A stretch of 10,763 bases of DNA from a bacterium (GTDB lineage: Bacteria > UBA6262). Shown piece after piece: positions 1-6,388 of this stretch (the stretch's first letter is position 1; each line of letters opens with the position of its first letter). The notes beneath the pieces are model-generated. The model had not been told where the DNA came from. It ran no database searches and saw only the letters and a program-made list of their open reading frames with translations. A program made the position numbers and the translations under genes. The DNA lies in assembly GCA_028716025.1 (NCBI GenBank), contig JAQUQP010000057.1, positions 1 to 10,763 on the forward strand, given 5' to 3'.

Positions 1-651
1 TTTGATGGTTTGGTCAGGATTATAGCTGACATTATACAGGGCAGGAACATAAATCCCCTGCACTTTGGCTAACTGGATGAGTTGTGACTCTTTGTCCAGG
101 TGCCGGACTTTTTTATAGTTATCCAGGAACTCAACAATAGCCTCTTCCCCATCACCAATGATGAAGATATCGATAAAATCAGCCAATGGTTCGGGATTGA
201 AAGCGCAGGGACCACCGGCAATAACTAAAGGATACTTCTCACTCATCCGGTCAGCAGACTTCATCGGAATATGCGACAGCTTGAGCATATTCAGTACGTT
301 GGTATAGCTCATCTCGTACTGCAAGGTGAAACCGATGATATCAAATTCTTTAAGCGGTCGCTTGGATTCCAGGGAGAATAAAGGCAGGTTGCGGGTAGTA
401 AGGGCCTTCTCCATGTCTACCCAGGGGGAATAGACGCGTTCGGCTAAAGTATCCGGACGGCTATTGGCGATGTAATACAATATTTTTAATCCGAGATTGG
501 ACATACCGATCTCATAGATATCAGGAAAAGCCAGGACCATCTTGATATCTGTGGTATCCCAATCCTTGTGAATTGAATTGTATTCATTATCCGTATATCT
601 TGCCGGCCTCTCCACCTCCAGCAAGAAATCATCAATAAGTACTTTAGACAA
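1..651 (-). CDS. B12-binding-domain radical SAM protein, N-terminal part (gene runs off the left edge)
   Basis: The 217 residues visible are the amino-terminal part of a large radical SAM protein of the uncharacterised family known as TIGR03960. Family-typical stretches are seen near the N-terminus (RPARYTDNEYN), then FPDIYEIGMSNLGLKILY, FSLESKRPL, GFTLQYEMSYTNVLNML and AGGPCAFNPEPLADF, ending in the IGDGEEAI segment; together these form a B12-binding-like Rossmann region. The radical SAM CxxxCxxC motif would lie beyond the window. The start is called as TTG at 651-649 because a GGAGG (657-661) sits 5 nt upstream and an in-frame stop lies just before it; the first ATG (540) would remove the conserved RPARY region. 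The reaction is unknown. It is the last gene visible of the co-directional series, 86 nt after trmJ, and that gap is mostly repeat sequence. Confidence 0.9.
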   Translation of the reverse strand, partial: MSKVLIDDFLLEVERPARYTDNEYNSIHKDWDTTDIKMVLAFPDIYEIGMSNLGLKILYYIANSRPDTLAERVYSPWVDMEKALTTRNLPLFSLESKRPLKEFDIIGFTLQYEMSYTNVLNMLKLSHIPMKSADRMSEKYPLVIAGGPCAFNPEPLADFIDIFIIGDGEEAIVEFLDNYKKVRHLDKESQLIQLAKVQGIYVPALYNVSYNPDQTIK

Positions 652-669
652 ACTATCCTCCAAAATTCA

Positions 670-760
670 GATGTAGATATGTAAAGCTGTAAAGAAGCAA
701 GCCTCTTTACAACTTTATAGCTTGCTGATCTTCGACGCTAATCTCCTATATCTTTACAAC
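670..760. repeat. Intergenic repeat element, copy B (trmJ/radical SAM gap)
   Basis: This stretch is homologous to the element at 1494-1591. A 25-nt block (682-706) is identical to 1513-1537, and a 15-nt block (713-727) matches 1544-1558 with one difference at the same 31-nt offset. Its 14-nt arms 682-695 and 704-717 form a hairpin with an 8-nt loop; the one imperfect pair is a G-U wobble in the minus-strand (sense) RNA but a C-A mismatch in plus-strand RNA. The loop word AGCAAGC (696-702) is also complementary to GCTTGCT (720-726). The element overlaps the last codons and stop of trmJ (738-760). No T-run follows the hairpin on the minus strand, so it does not look like an intrinsic terminator. 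Confidence 0.8.
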
Positions 761-1469
761 TTTTTTTTCCATCCAAATGATATTCCATGATGCTGAATAA
801 CTTGTGCAATAATTGCACATCGCGGTTTTCCAGAGGTGTTCTCCCGAATATCCTGCGGAACCGGTGCACAAATTTGGGGATGCCGCCTGACGCCTTGAAT
901 GTCGTCTTGCCAAGCAAAACCGCTAAATGGTCGTACATCCTCTGCATATCTTTGTCCTGCGCCAAGTCCCAGTCCGCCACCTTCGTTTTCGTACTATGCA
1001 TGTATAATTCATAACAGTAAACCATAATGGATTGGGCAAGATTCAGGGAGAAATTCTTTGCCGGCTGGGGAATTCGTGAAACAATACTACAATGGCGTAA
1101 TTCCATATTCGTCAAACCAGTTCGCTCCCGACCAAAAAGCATACCGATCTTATTCTTCCTGCCCAAATCAATTATTTTGCCTGCCGCCTCTGCGGCTGTA
1201 AAATGGTTGATGCCATCCATGCGTCCTTTACTTGTGGTCCCAACAATAAGATCAAGGTCCTTGATCGCCGCCTTTATATCAAGAAATACTTTCGCTTTAT
1301 TAACTATATCCTTCCCTTTGCGGGCTACGGCATACGTATGCTGGTTCTTGTATGGCTCAGGATTGACCAGTCGCAGGTGCTTAAAGCCCATATTTTTCAT
1401 GGCCCTGGCTGCCGCCCCAATGTTTTCCGGCACTCTTGGCTCAACTAATATGATGTAAATGTTATTCAA
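738..1469 (-). CDS. trmJ: SpoU/TrmH-family RNA 2'-O-methyltransferase, TrmJ-like (tRNA position 32)
   Basis: A SPOUT-class methyltransferase of 243 residues, predicted to transfer a methyl group from S-adenosylmethionine to a ribose 2'-OH, most likely at tRNA nucleotide 32 as in TrmJ. The three SpoU motifs are present: ENIGAAARAMKN (residues 15-26), LFGRERTGLTN (111-121) and IPQPAKNFSLNLAQ (133-146), which together make the knotted cofactor site. A C-terminal helical extension (about 160-243) matches TrmJ length. The start is TTG at 1469-1467, preceded by a GGGTGG purine stretch 7 nt upstream; it is needed to include the conserved first strand IYIILVEP. The last codons (SCKDIGD) and the stop lie inside repeat copy B, so the true ancestral C-terminus may have been altered. 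Substrate specificity (C32/U32 or another site) cannot be read from sequence; the SpoU assignment is secure. Confidence 0.92.
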   Translation of the reverse strand: MNNIYIILVEPRVPENIGAAARAMKNMGFKHLRLVNPEPYKNQHTYAVARKGKDIVNKAKVFLDIKAAIKDLDLIVGTTSKGRMDGINHFTAAEAAGKIIDLGRKNKIGMLFGRERTGLTNMELRHCSIVSRIPQPAKNFSLNLAQSIMVYCYELYMHSTKTKVADWDLAQDKDMQRMYDHLAVLLGKTTFKASGGIPKFVHRFRRIFGRTPLENRDVQLLHKLFSIMEYHLDGKKSCKDIGD

Positions 1470-1493
1470 ATTAAATCCACCCTTTTAGAATAG

Positions 1494-1591
1494 CTGTAGA
1501 GATGTAAAGTTATAAAGCTGTAAAGAAGCAAGCCTCTCTAAATCTTTACAGCTTGCTGTACATCTTGCTGAACTCCTACATCTTTAGAGCT
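1494..1591. repeat. Intergenic repeat element, copy A (rodA/trmJ gap)
   Basis: An about 98-bp imperfect palindrome fills most of the 120-nt gap between rodA and trmJ. Its outer ends are inverted versions of one word: 1491-1510 on the plus strand and the reverse complement of 1573-1592 both read approximately AGCTnTArAGATGTA. Inside, a perfect 12-bp stem (1515-1526 with 1543-1554) encloses a 16-nt loop, and AGCAAGC (1527-1533) can pair instead with GCTTGCT (1551-1557). It shares a 25-nt identical block with copy B (682-706). The low-coordinate-to-high boundary meets the rodA stop codon (1590-1592). There is no coding potential of its own; it could be a MITE-like or REP-like element. Confidence 0.8.
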
Positions 1592-2906
1592 AATAATAGA
1601 ACCTCTTCATCCTGATATTCAGTAATATACCGATAGCAAACATGTTCATTACGAGCGATGACCCGCCATAGCTCACTAAGGGCAATGGCACCCCGGTGAT
1701 AGGCATAATGCCCAAAGTCATGCCGATATTAAGGAAAATATGGAATGCGAACATGGTCACGATACCAGTAGCTACCAGCGCCCCGAATTCATCGCGCGCC
1801 TGGTTGACAATGATAATACCACGCCAGATAATGATGAATAATAGTATCAACAATAAAGCCCCGCCGGCAAAACCGAATTCCTCAGCCAGTACGGAAAAAA
1901 TAAAATCTGTATGCTGTTCAGGCAGGAAACCCAGCCGGCTTTGAGTGCCATAGAGCAATCCTTTGCCCAACCACCCCCCGCTTCCGACAGCGATCTTGGA
2001 TTGGATAATATTATAACCAGCTCCCAGCGGATCAAGATATGGATCCAGGAATACGACCAACCTCTTTTTCTGATAGGCTTTCATTAGAAATTCAAAGATA
2101 TAGGAGCTCAAAATACCAGCGGTAACTACAAAAAAACCAGCCATCATCTGCTTGAAATTTAATTCATATTTCAGCCTTTTAGCCAGAAAATAAATGAGCG
2201 CGAGCAACAGGAATAGCGCGGCCAGGAATACAAGCATATAGTTAATATTGGCTATAACTCGGATAATATAATTGTCCATAGCCGTGCTTTTTAACTCCGT
2301 GTATATTCTAATTAACGTCATGATAGATATCAACAGCCCGAAACCGGCCATAGCCAGGATATACTTAAGCTGGCACCCGCCGACATAAAGCATGACCACC
2401 AGGATAGGAAAAAAAACAAGTGTGCTGCCAAAATCCGGCTGCAATAATATCAATCCCACAGGAATCAACATTAATATCATCGGCCAAAACAAATCCCGCC
2501 AGGATTTCCAAGTACGCATTTCTTCAATATATTTAGCCAGGAACATGATAAAAGCCAGTTTAGCCAACTCACTGGGCTGGAAACTGAACAAGCCCAGTAC
2601 GAACCAGCTCCTGACTCCTCTTACTTTAGTACCAATCAACAGTACTAATACCAGTAAGACAATACTGGAAATATAAAATCCAAGAGCATATTTCTTAAGT
2701 GTCGGGTAATTTAATTGCAGATAAAAAACTATAACCAATAAACCAATAGCAAAAGCCAATATCTGTTTAATCAAGACATTGGAGTAAACAGCCACTTGAT
2801 TTTGATAGACAATAGAGAATATCCCCAGCAAGCCTAATACGCATACCATGAACATGCTGATGAATAACCAGAAATCAAATCTTAGTGTGTCTTGAAATTG
2901 ACGCAT
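1590..2906 (-). CDS. rodA: Rod shape-determining protein RodA (SEDS peptidoglycan glycosyltransferase)
   Basis: SEDS-family integral membrane enzyme that polymerises lipid II into glycan strands for side-wall growth, working as a pair with PBP2, encoded just upstream. Family hallmarks are visible: the GVRSWFVLGLFSFQPSEL region (97-114), QPDFGST (156-162), the FLDPYLDPLGAGYNIIQS region (286-303) that holds the conserved aspartate(s) of the active-site loop, KIAVGSGG (304-311), FLPEQHTDFIFSVLAEE (327-343) and VPLPLVSYGGSS (406-417). At 438 residues it is about 65-70 longer than E. coli RodA; the extra length lies between about residues 200 and 270 and contains another hydrophobic segment (225-242) followed by a lysine-rich stretch. 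The ATG at 2906 has an AGGA 7 nt upstream (and AGGAG at 13). It starts 29 nt after mrdA. The stop codon abuts repeat copy A. Confidence 0.96.
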   Translation of the reverse strand: MRQFQDTLRFDFWLFISMFMVCVLGLLGIFSIVYQNQVAVYSNVLIKQILAFAIGLLVIVFYLQLNYPTLKKYALGFYISSIVLLVLVLLIGTKVRGVRSWFVLGLFSFQPSELAKLAFIMFLAKYIEEMRTWKSWRDLFWPMILMLIPVGLILLQPDFGSTLVFFPILVVMLYVGGCQLKYILAMAGFGLLISIMTLIRIYTELKSTAMDNYIIRVIANINYMLVFLAALFLLLALIYFLAKRLKYELNFKQMMAGFFVVTAGILSSYIFEFLMKAYQKKRLVVFLDPYLDPLGAGYNIIQSKIAVGSGGWLGKGLLYGTQSRLGFLPEQHTDFIFSVLAEEFGFAGGALLLILLFIIIWRGIIIVNQARDEFGALVATGIVTMFAFHIFLNIGMTLGIMPITGVPLPLVSYGGSSLVMNMFAIGILLNIRMKRFYY

Positions 2907-2915
2907 ATTAGTGTC

Positions 2916-2950
2916 CTGTCTCCTAAATCTCTTTACTAGTCCCCTATCTC
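2916..2950. repeat. Short repeat-word pair at the mrdA end and mrdA/rodA gap
   Basis: On the minus strand two tandem degenerate copies of a word like AGAGATnTAGGnGAC lie across the mrdA stop codon: one covers the last mrdA codons and the stop, the next fills the gap before rodA. The second copy (TAAAGAGATTTAGGAG) resembles TAAAGATGTAGGAG next to the rodA stop and TAAAGATATAGGAG at the trmJ end. It therefore appears to be a short relative of the element seen as copies A and B. It includes the AGGAG that lies 13 nt before the rodA start. Confidence 0.5.
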
Positions 2951-4756
2951 TTCCGGTGTCACTTCCTGGGTTTCAGTAGCAGACTTCTTAAAATATCCTT
3001 CCAGGATGCGGCGGGCTATAGGCGCAGCCACAACCCCGCCATGTCCACCATGCTCAACAAATACAACAACTACTACCTGGGGATTATCTACCGGAGCCAG
3101 GCAACTGAACCAAGCGTGGTCCACACCTTGTGGATTCTGGGCTGTGCCAGTCTTACCCGCCACCCGTAAACCTTTAATATAAGCCTGACGCCCAGTACCA
3201 TGAGTTACGGCATCTTCAAGACCTTTTTTAATAATATGCCAATTTTGGCGGTCAAGCTCTACTATTCCCTGTTCTTCAGGAAAAAAATCATGATATACTT
3301 TACCATCTGGAGAAATTATTTTTTTTACGATTTTGGGACGGTAATATGGCCCGTCATTGGCTACGGCGCTGAAAATACCGGCCATTTGTAGTGGGGTTAT
3401 CCACAAATAACCCTGTCCAATACACATATTAAGCGTGTCCCCGTCATACCATGATTCTTTGACTGCTCTTTTTTTCCAGTCACGATCCGGGACAATACCC
3501 TTTTTTTCTGACGGCAGATCTATACCGGTCAAACTGCCCAAACCAAATCTTCTGGCATAACTGGCGATCCTGGTTACTCCCAACCTCAAGCCCAATTGGT
3601 AAAAAAATACATCGCAAGACTGGGCAATGGCAGTATTCAAATTAATCTTACCATGACCGTCTTTCTTCCAACACCTGAATACCTGGTTATAGGTGCCCAA
3701 TACTATTTCGCCGGTACACTCCAGTTTTTCTTCAGGAATAATAAATCCTTCCTGCAAGCCAGCGGCCGTGGTTACAATTTTAAAACCTGAACCTGGAGGA
3801 TATTGGGCTTGGATTGCTTTATTGAAAAGCGGACGACCACGATTTTTGAACAAATATTGGAATTCGCCACGAGTTACCGGGCGTAAGAAAGTATTCGGAT
3901 TAAATCCCGGGGAACTAGCCAGGGCTATAACCTCACCTGAACGCGGATTCATAACGACGGCGGCGCCATTTACTCCCTGCAGGGCATCCTGTACCAGACG
4001 TTGAACGTCCCCATCAATAGTCAGTTCCAGGTCATTGCCGCTGACAGAAGCAGTTTCCCGCAAAAGCCGCAACTGCCTGCCACCCGCACTGATCTCGACC
4101 TGTTTTTCCCCAGGCTCCCCTCTTAATAATTTATCATAGTAGGCTTCCAAACCAGTTTTGCCGATCTTATCACCAATACGATAGCCTAAATCTTTAAGAT
4201 CTTTGTATTCTTCAAGGGTCAGCTCTCCGACATAGCCAATAATATGGCAGGCCAGGGTTCCTTCACGATACTGGCGTTTGGGCTCGATCGCTACATTGAC
4301 TCCAGGTAGCAAAGCTTTGTGCTCCATAATAGTCAATGCCTGCTCCCTGGTGATGTCTGAAGCAATGACCACCGGGTCAAGCGGTTGGAGACTGGAAAAG
4401 GTCTTTGTCTTTACTTCCTGGAAAGAAAGGTTAAGGATAGCAGCCAATTCCCGGCTGATACGCTCTATCTCCTGCTGGGTGAGGGAATACGAAGTGAAAG
4501 AAACTACAAAAGAAGGTATGTTGACTGCCAGTAGTTTCTGATGGCGATCATAGATCTGTCCGCGGGGAGCTTTCTGGTAAAAGCGTTGGATCCGATTCTC
4601 ATCAGCAACCCGGCGAAAATACCGTCCATTGAGCACTTGCATGTAAAATAAGCGCAAAAATAATAAAACAAACCCTAAGACGACGATCACGCCCACAATA
4701 ACTACTTTTTTCTTGCGTGAAGCAAGTATTTCCAGGGTTTGTTTCTGTATCAACAT
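2936..4756 (-). CDS. mrdA: Penicillin-binding protein 2 (elongasome D,D-transpeptidase)
   Basis: Class B PBP of 606 residues that cross-links peptidoglycan during rod elongation. An N-terminal membrane anchor (about 18-40) is followed by the dimerisation/pedestal region with RGQIYDRHQKLLAVN (65-79) and the transpeptidase domain. The active-site triads are complete: SxxK as SGFK (nucleophile S323, K326, in YPPGSGFK), SxD as SCD (380-382, in SCDVFFY) and KTG (535-537, in VAGKTGTAQ). The block CIGQGYLWITPLQMA (445-459) is typical of PBP2. Glycine at 324 is less usual than the common threonine but keeps SxxK. The ATG at 4756 has no convincing Shine-Dalgarno sequence; a 46-codon sense ORF ends overlapping this start. 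It follows mreD after an unusually long 222-nt gap and is followed by rodA after 29 nt. The last residues EIGD lie in repeat-like sequence related to the elements around trmJ. Confidence 0.96.
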   Translation of the reverse strand: MLIQKQTLEILASRKKKVVIVGVIVVLGFVLLFLRLFYMQVLNGRYFRRVADENRIQRFYQKAPRGQIYDRHQKLLAVNIPSFVVSFTSYSLTQQEIERISRELAAILNLSFQEVKTKTFSSLQPLDPVVIASDITREQALTIMEHKALLPGVNVAIEPKRQYREGTLACHIIGYVGELTLEEYKDLKDLGYRIGDKIGKTGLEAYYDKLLRGEPGEKQVEISAGGRQLRLLRETASVSGNDLELTIDGDVQRLVQDALQGVNGAAVVMNPRSGEVIALASSPGFNPNTFLRPVTRGEFQYLFKNRGRPLFNKAIQAQYPPGSGFKIVTTAAGLQEGFIIPEEKLECTGEIVLGTYNQVFRCWKKDGHGKINLNTAIAQSCDVFFYQLGLRLGVTRIASYARRFGLGSLTGIDLPSEKKGIVPDRDWKKRAVKESWYDGDTLNMCIGQGYLWITPLQMAGIFSAVANDGPYYRPKIVKKIISPDGKVYHDFFPEEQGIVELDRQNWHIIKKGLEDAVTHGTGRQAYIKGLRVAGKTGTAQNPQGVDHAWFSCLAPVDNPQVVVVVFVEHGGHGGVVAAPIARRILEGYFKKSATETQEVTPEEIGD

Positions 4757-4978
4757 ATCGTTGCTCTGAGAGACATATTTATTATCACTGGAATGTTCCA
4801 GTTTGAATCAGTATCAACGAACGAAGACAAAAGCGTATTCGAGATGATACGTCGAGGAGAAGTTAAACAGAAAATGATCAAAATGGACATTCCCTTCGGG
4901 CAGCGATCTTTAGCCAGGCTTCGGTGTTGCTCGTCGCTTACTTAATGTCAGAGCATCACTCTCTTAGACTACTAAAAT
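4757..4978. other. 222-nt mreD-mrdA gap of unknown function, possible small mobile-element remnant or leader
   Basis: This is the longest gap in the window and breaks the otherwise tight mre/mrd operon. The word TGCTCTGA (4762-4769) recurs inverted as TCAGAGCA (4948-4955), giving an about 194-bp unit bounded by short, imperfect inverted repeats, a size common for MITEs; an 8-bp match could also arise by chance. On the plus strand an ORF (4739-4945, 68 codons; inner ATG at 4793) has a charged, protein-like stretch around EDKSVFEMIRRGEVKQKMIKMD but no Shine-Dalgarno. On the minus strand a 46-codon ORF (4890-4750) ends inside the mrdA start. Neither is recognised, and neither is called as a gene. 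The region could also hold an mrdA promoter. Confidence 0.45.
4787..4802. promoter_or_regulatory. 16-nt dyad, operator-like, upstream of mrdA
   Basis: ACTGGAA and TTCCAGT are perfect 7-nt inverted arms around a 2-nt centre. The dyad is 31 nt upstream of the mrdA start. On the minus strand it falls between a weak -35-like TTCAAA and a GATAAT -10-like hexamer with about 15 nt spacing, which is short for a sigma-70-type promoter. An operator is plausible but unproven. Confidence 0.3.
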
Positions 4979-5458
4979 TTATGTATTAGCCGGATAGATT
5001 TTTTTCATTATCATCGCCAAAAATGGCGCAAAAAGGGCATTATATCCGGCGGAAACAACAATGCGAACAGCTTCATGGGACAAAAATGTATACGAAGTGA
5101 AAAACGCGCGAGCTAAGGCTCCCAACAATCCGCTGGCAATAGTAACGAGAAATACCAGGATCATGATTAATAGCGGGCTATTCTCTTCCAGTTTGTTCTT
5201 TAAAAAACCGCTGCCAAATCCAGTGATCGCTTTCACCATAGCTTGTATGCCTAGCACGCCATATGAGAGGGAATCTTGCATGAGCCCGCCAATAAACCCA
5301 TATAATTGTCCGGCTATGGACCCATTCTTCAATGCTATCAGGATCACCAGTACCAGGACAAAATCAGGCTTGGCTCCATACACGGATAACCGGCTAAAGA
5401 GCGTTGTTTCCAACACTAAACTAATAATAAATGATAATAAAATAAGAACAAAAGCCAT
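4979..5458 (-). CDS. mreD: Rod shape-determining membrane protein MreD
   Basis: Small polytopic membrane protein (159 residues, the normal size) of the elongasome, which links MreC/MreB to the PBP2-RodA synthase. About five hydrophobic segments are seen (roughly 3-20, 31-44, 50-66, 96-116, 131-151). The family signature GFIGGLMQDSLS (54-65) after the second segment is present, as is an acidic residue in the first (E17). The ATG at 5458 has AGGA about 9 nt upstream, located inside the last mreC codons, and only 4 nt separate it from the mreC stop, so translation is probably coupled. It is followed by the anomalous 222-nt gap before mrdA. Confidence 0.92.
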   Translation of the reverse strand: MAFVLILLSFIISLVLETTLFSRLSVYGAKPDFVLVLVILIALKNGSIAGQLYGFIGGLMQDSLSYGVLGIQAMVKAITGFGSGFLKNKLEENSPLLIMILVFLVTIASGLLGALARAFFTSYTFLSHEAVRIVVSAGYNALFAPFLAMIMKKIYPANT

Positions 5459-5462
5459 ATGT

Positions 5463-6290
5463 TTACTTCCTAACCGTACTCAATATTAGCACCTCTTCAA
5501 GTAATCCGGGATTTATCTCCGGGACAGCTTTCCCGCCTTTGAAAAGTTTATCTTCTTCCTGGAAAGCTTCAGTGAGTATGCCCACTTTCAATCCAGGCGG
5601 GAAAACACCACCCTTACCGCTAGTCACCAGGATATCACCGGATTTAATATCAGCTTCATTGAGAAAATAACGCAAGCGTAAACTGAAACTATTTTCTCCC
5701 TTGGCCACACTTTCATACCTGGTACGCTCATTAACCACCCGCACTTCACTTTCCTGGTCCGTGATCAGCAGAACCCGGGAAGATCTCGGCTGGACTTCAA
5801 CTACACGCCCGGCTAACCCGATCAAACCATGTTGATAAGCTAATACTACCATGTTGCCGGTAATACTATCTTCCGCGCCCTTGTTCACCCAGATACTGGT
5901 GTAACAGTTTTCCGGTTCTGAACCAATCACTTTAGCCAATTGACCATAATAAGGTGATTCTTTTTTATACGCCAAGAGAGCCTTCAGCCGCTCATTTTCA
6001 GCTAAAGCCTCACGAGACTGCTGGATCTGGCTCTTTAACCGGTAATTTTCTTCCTGGAGATCAAGGTTTTCTTCACGCAGATTTACGAGAGAGAGTATGT
6101 TCTTGGCCAAGCGGCTGTTATCCTGGAGCATTTCAAAACTGATCTTTTGGCTTGGATTGAGGAGATAATAGAAGAAGGCGCGTACAGATTGGACTTGTCG
6201 ATTGAAAGATGAACCAATAAGGACTAGACACAGAGCAACCAAAAATATTAAGATAATGCTTTCTTTATATTTAACCCACCAGTAAGACAT
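5463..6290 (-). CDS. mreC: Rod shape-determining protein MreC
   Basis: Bitopic elongasome scaffold of 275 residues. A short cytoplasmic tail and one membrane helix (about 11-28) are followed by a coiled coil (about 60-107, heptad-rich LREENLDLQEENYRL...) for dimerisation, then the extracytoplasmic double beta-barrel region with family motifs around VIGSEPENCYTSIWVNKGAEDSI (121-143), GLIGLAGRVVEV (155-166) and ILVTSGKGGVFPPGLKVGI (220-238). The start ATG at 6290 has AAGG 6 nt upstream. The gene follows mreB after a repeat-containing gap of about 98 nt and precedes mreD by 4 nt. It is thought to contact and activate PBP2 in the periplasm or wall zone. Confidence 0.95.
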   Translation of the reverse strand: MSYWWVKYKESIILIFLVALCLVLIGSSFNRQVQSVRAFFYYLLNPSQKISFEMLQDNSRLAKNILSLVNLREENLDLQEENYRLKSQIQQSREALAENERLKALLAYKKESPYYGQLAKVIGSEPENCYTSIWVNKGAEDSITGNMVVLAYQHGLIGLAGRVVEVQPRSSRVLLITDQESEVRVVNERTRYESVAKGENSFSLRLRYFLNEADIKSGDILVTSGKGGVFPPGLKVGILTEAFQEEDKLFKGGKAVPEINPGLLEEVLILSTVRK

Positions 6291-6305
6291 GTCTTACCTT
6301 TTTAT

Positions 6306-6385
6306 CAGTCGCAAGTTGGCGAGCCACGAGTTGCGAGTCATAAAACGAATTAAAAACTCGTAAACCAGCTAACTGGTAACTCGTC
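6306..6385. repeat. AACTCGT-word degenerate repeat cluster between mreB and mreC
   Basis: The gap is made of variants of one short word. AACTCGT occurs directly at 6355-6361 and 6378-6384 (23-nt period) and inverted as ACGAGTT at 6326-6332, with further variants (GCAAGTTGGCGAG at 6311-6323, TTGCGAGTC at 6331-6339). Between the direct copies lies a small hairpin, ACCAG (6364-6368) with CTGGT (6373-6377) and a 4-nt loop. On the minus strand a run of five T follows this hairpin after about 8 nt, but the 5-bp stem is too weak to call it a terminator. It probably belongs to a dispersed low-complexity repeat family. Confidence 0.6.
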
Positions 6386-6388
6386 AAT

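Noticed and set aside
682..726. True H-type pseudoknot in the trmJ-flanking repeat
   Set aside because: The linkers (0-2 nt) cannot span a 14-bp stem, so competing hairpins are more plausible.
1027..1458. Plus-strand ORF of 143 codons antisense to trmJ
   Set aside because: It lies wholly inside the well-supported SpoU methyltransferase frame, has no ribosome-binding site, and its translation has no recognisable domain.
670..1591. CRISPR array
   Set aside because: There are only two long, imperfect copies about 800 nt apart with a gene between; no regular spacers.
5061..5489. Plus-strand ORF of 142 codons antisense to mreD
   Set aside because: It mirrors the hydrophobic mreD frame; composition is explained by the antisense of membrane codons.
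6364..6377. Intrinsic terminator after mreB
   Set aside because: The stem is only 5 bp and the T-run starts about 8 nt later; mreC downstream must be expressed.
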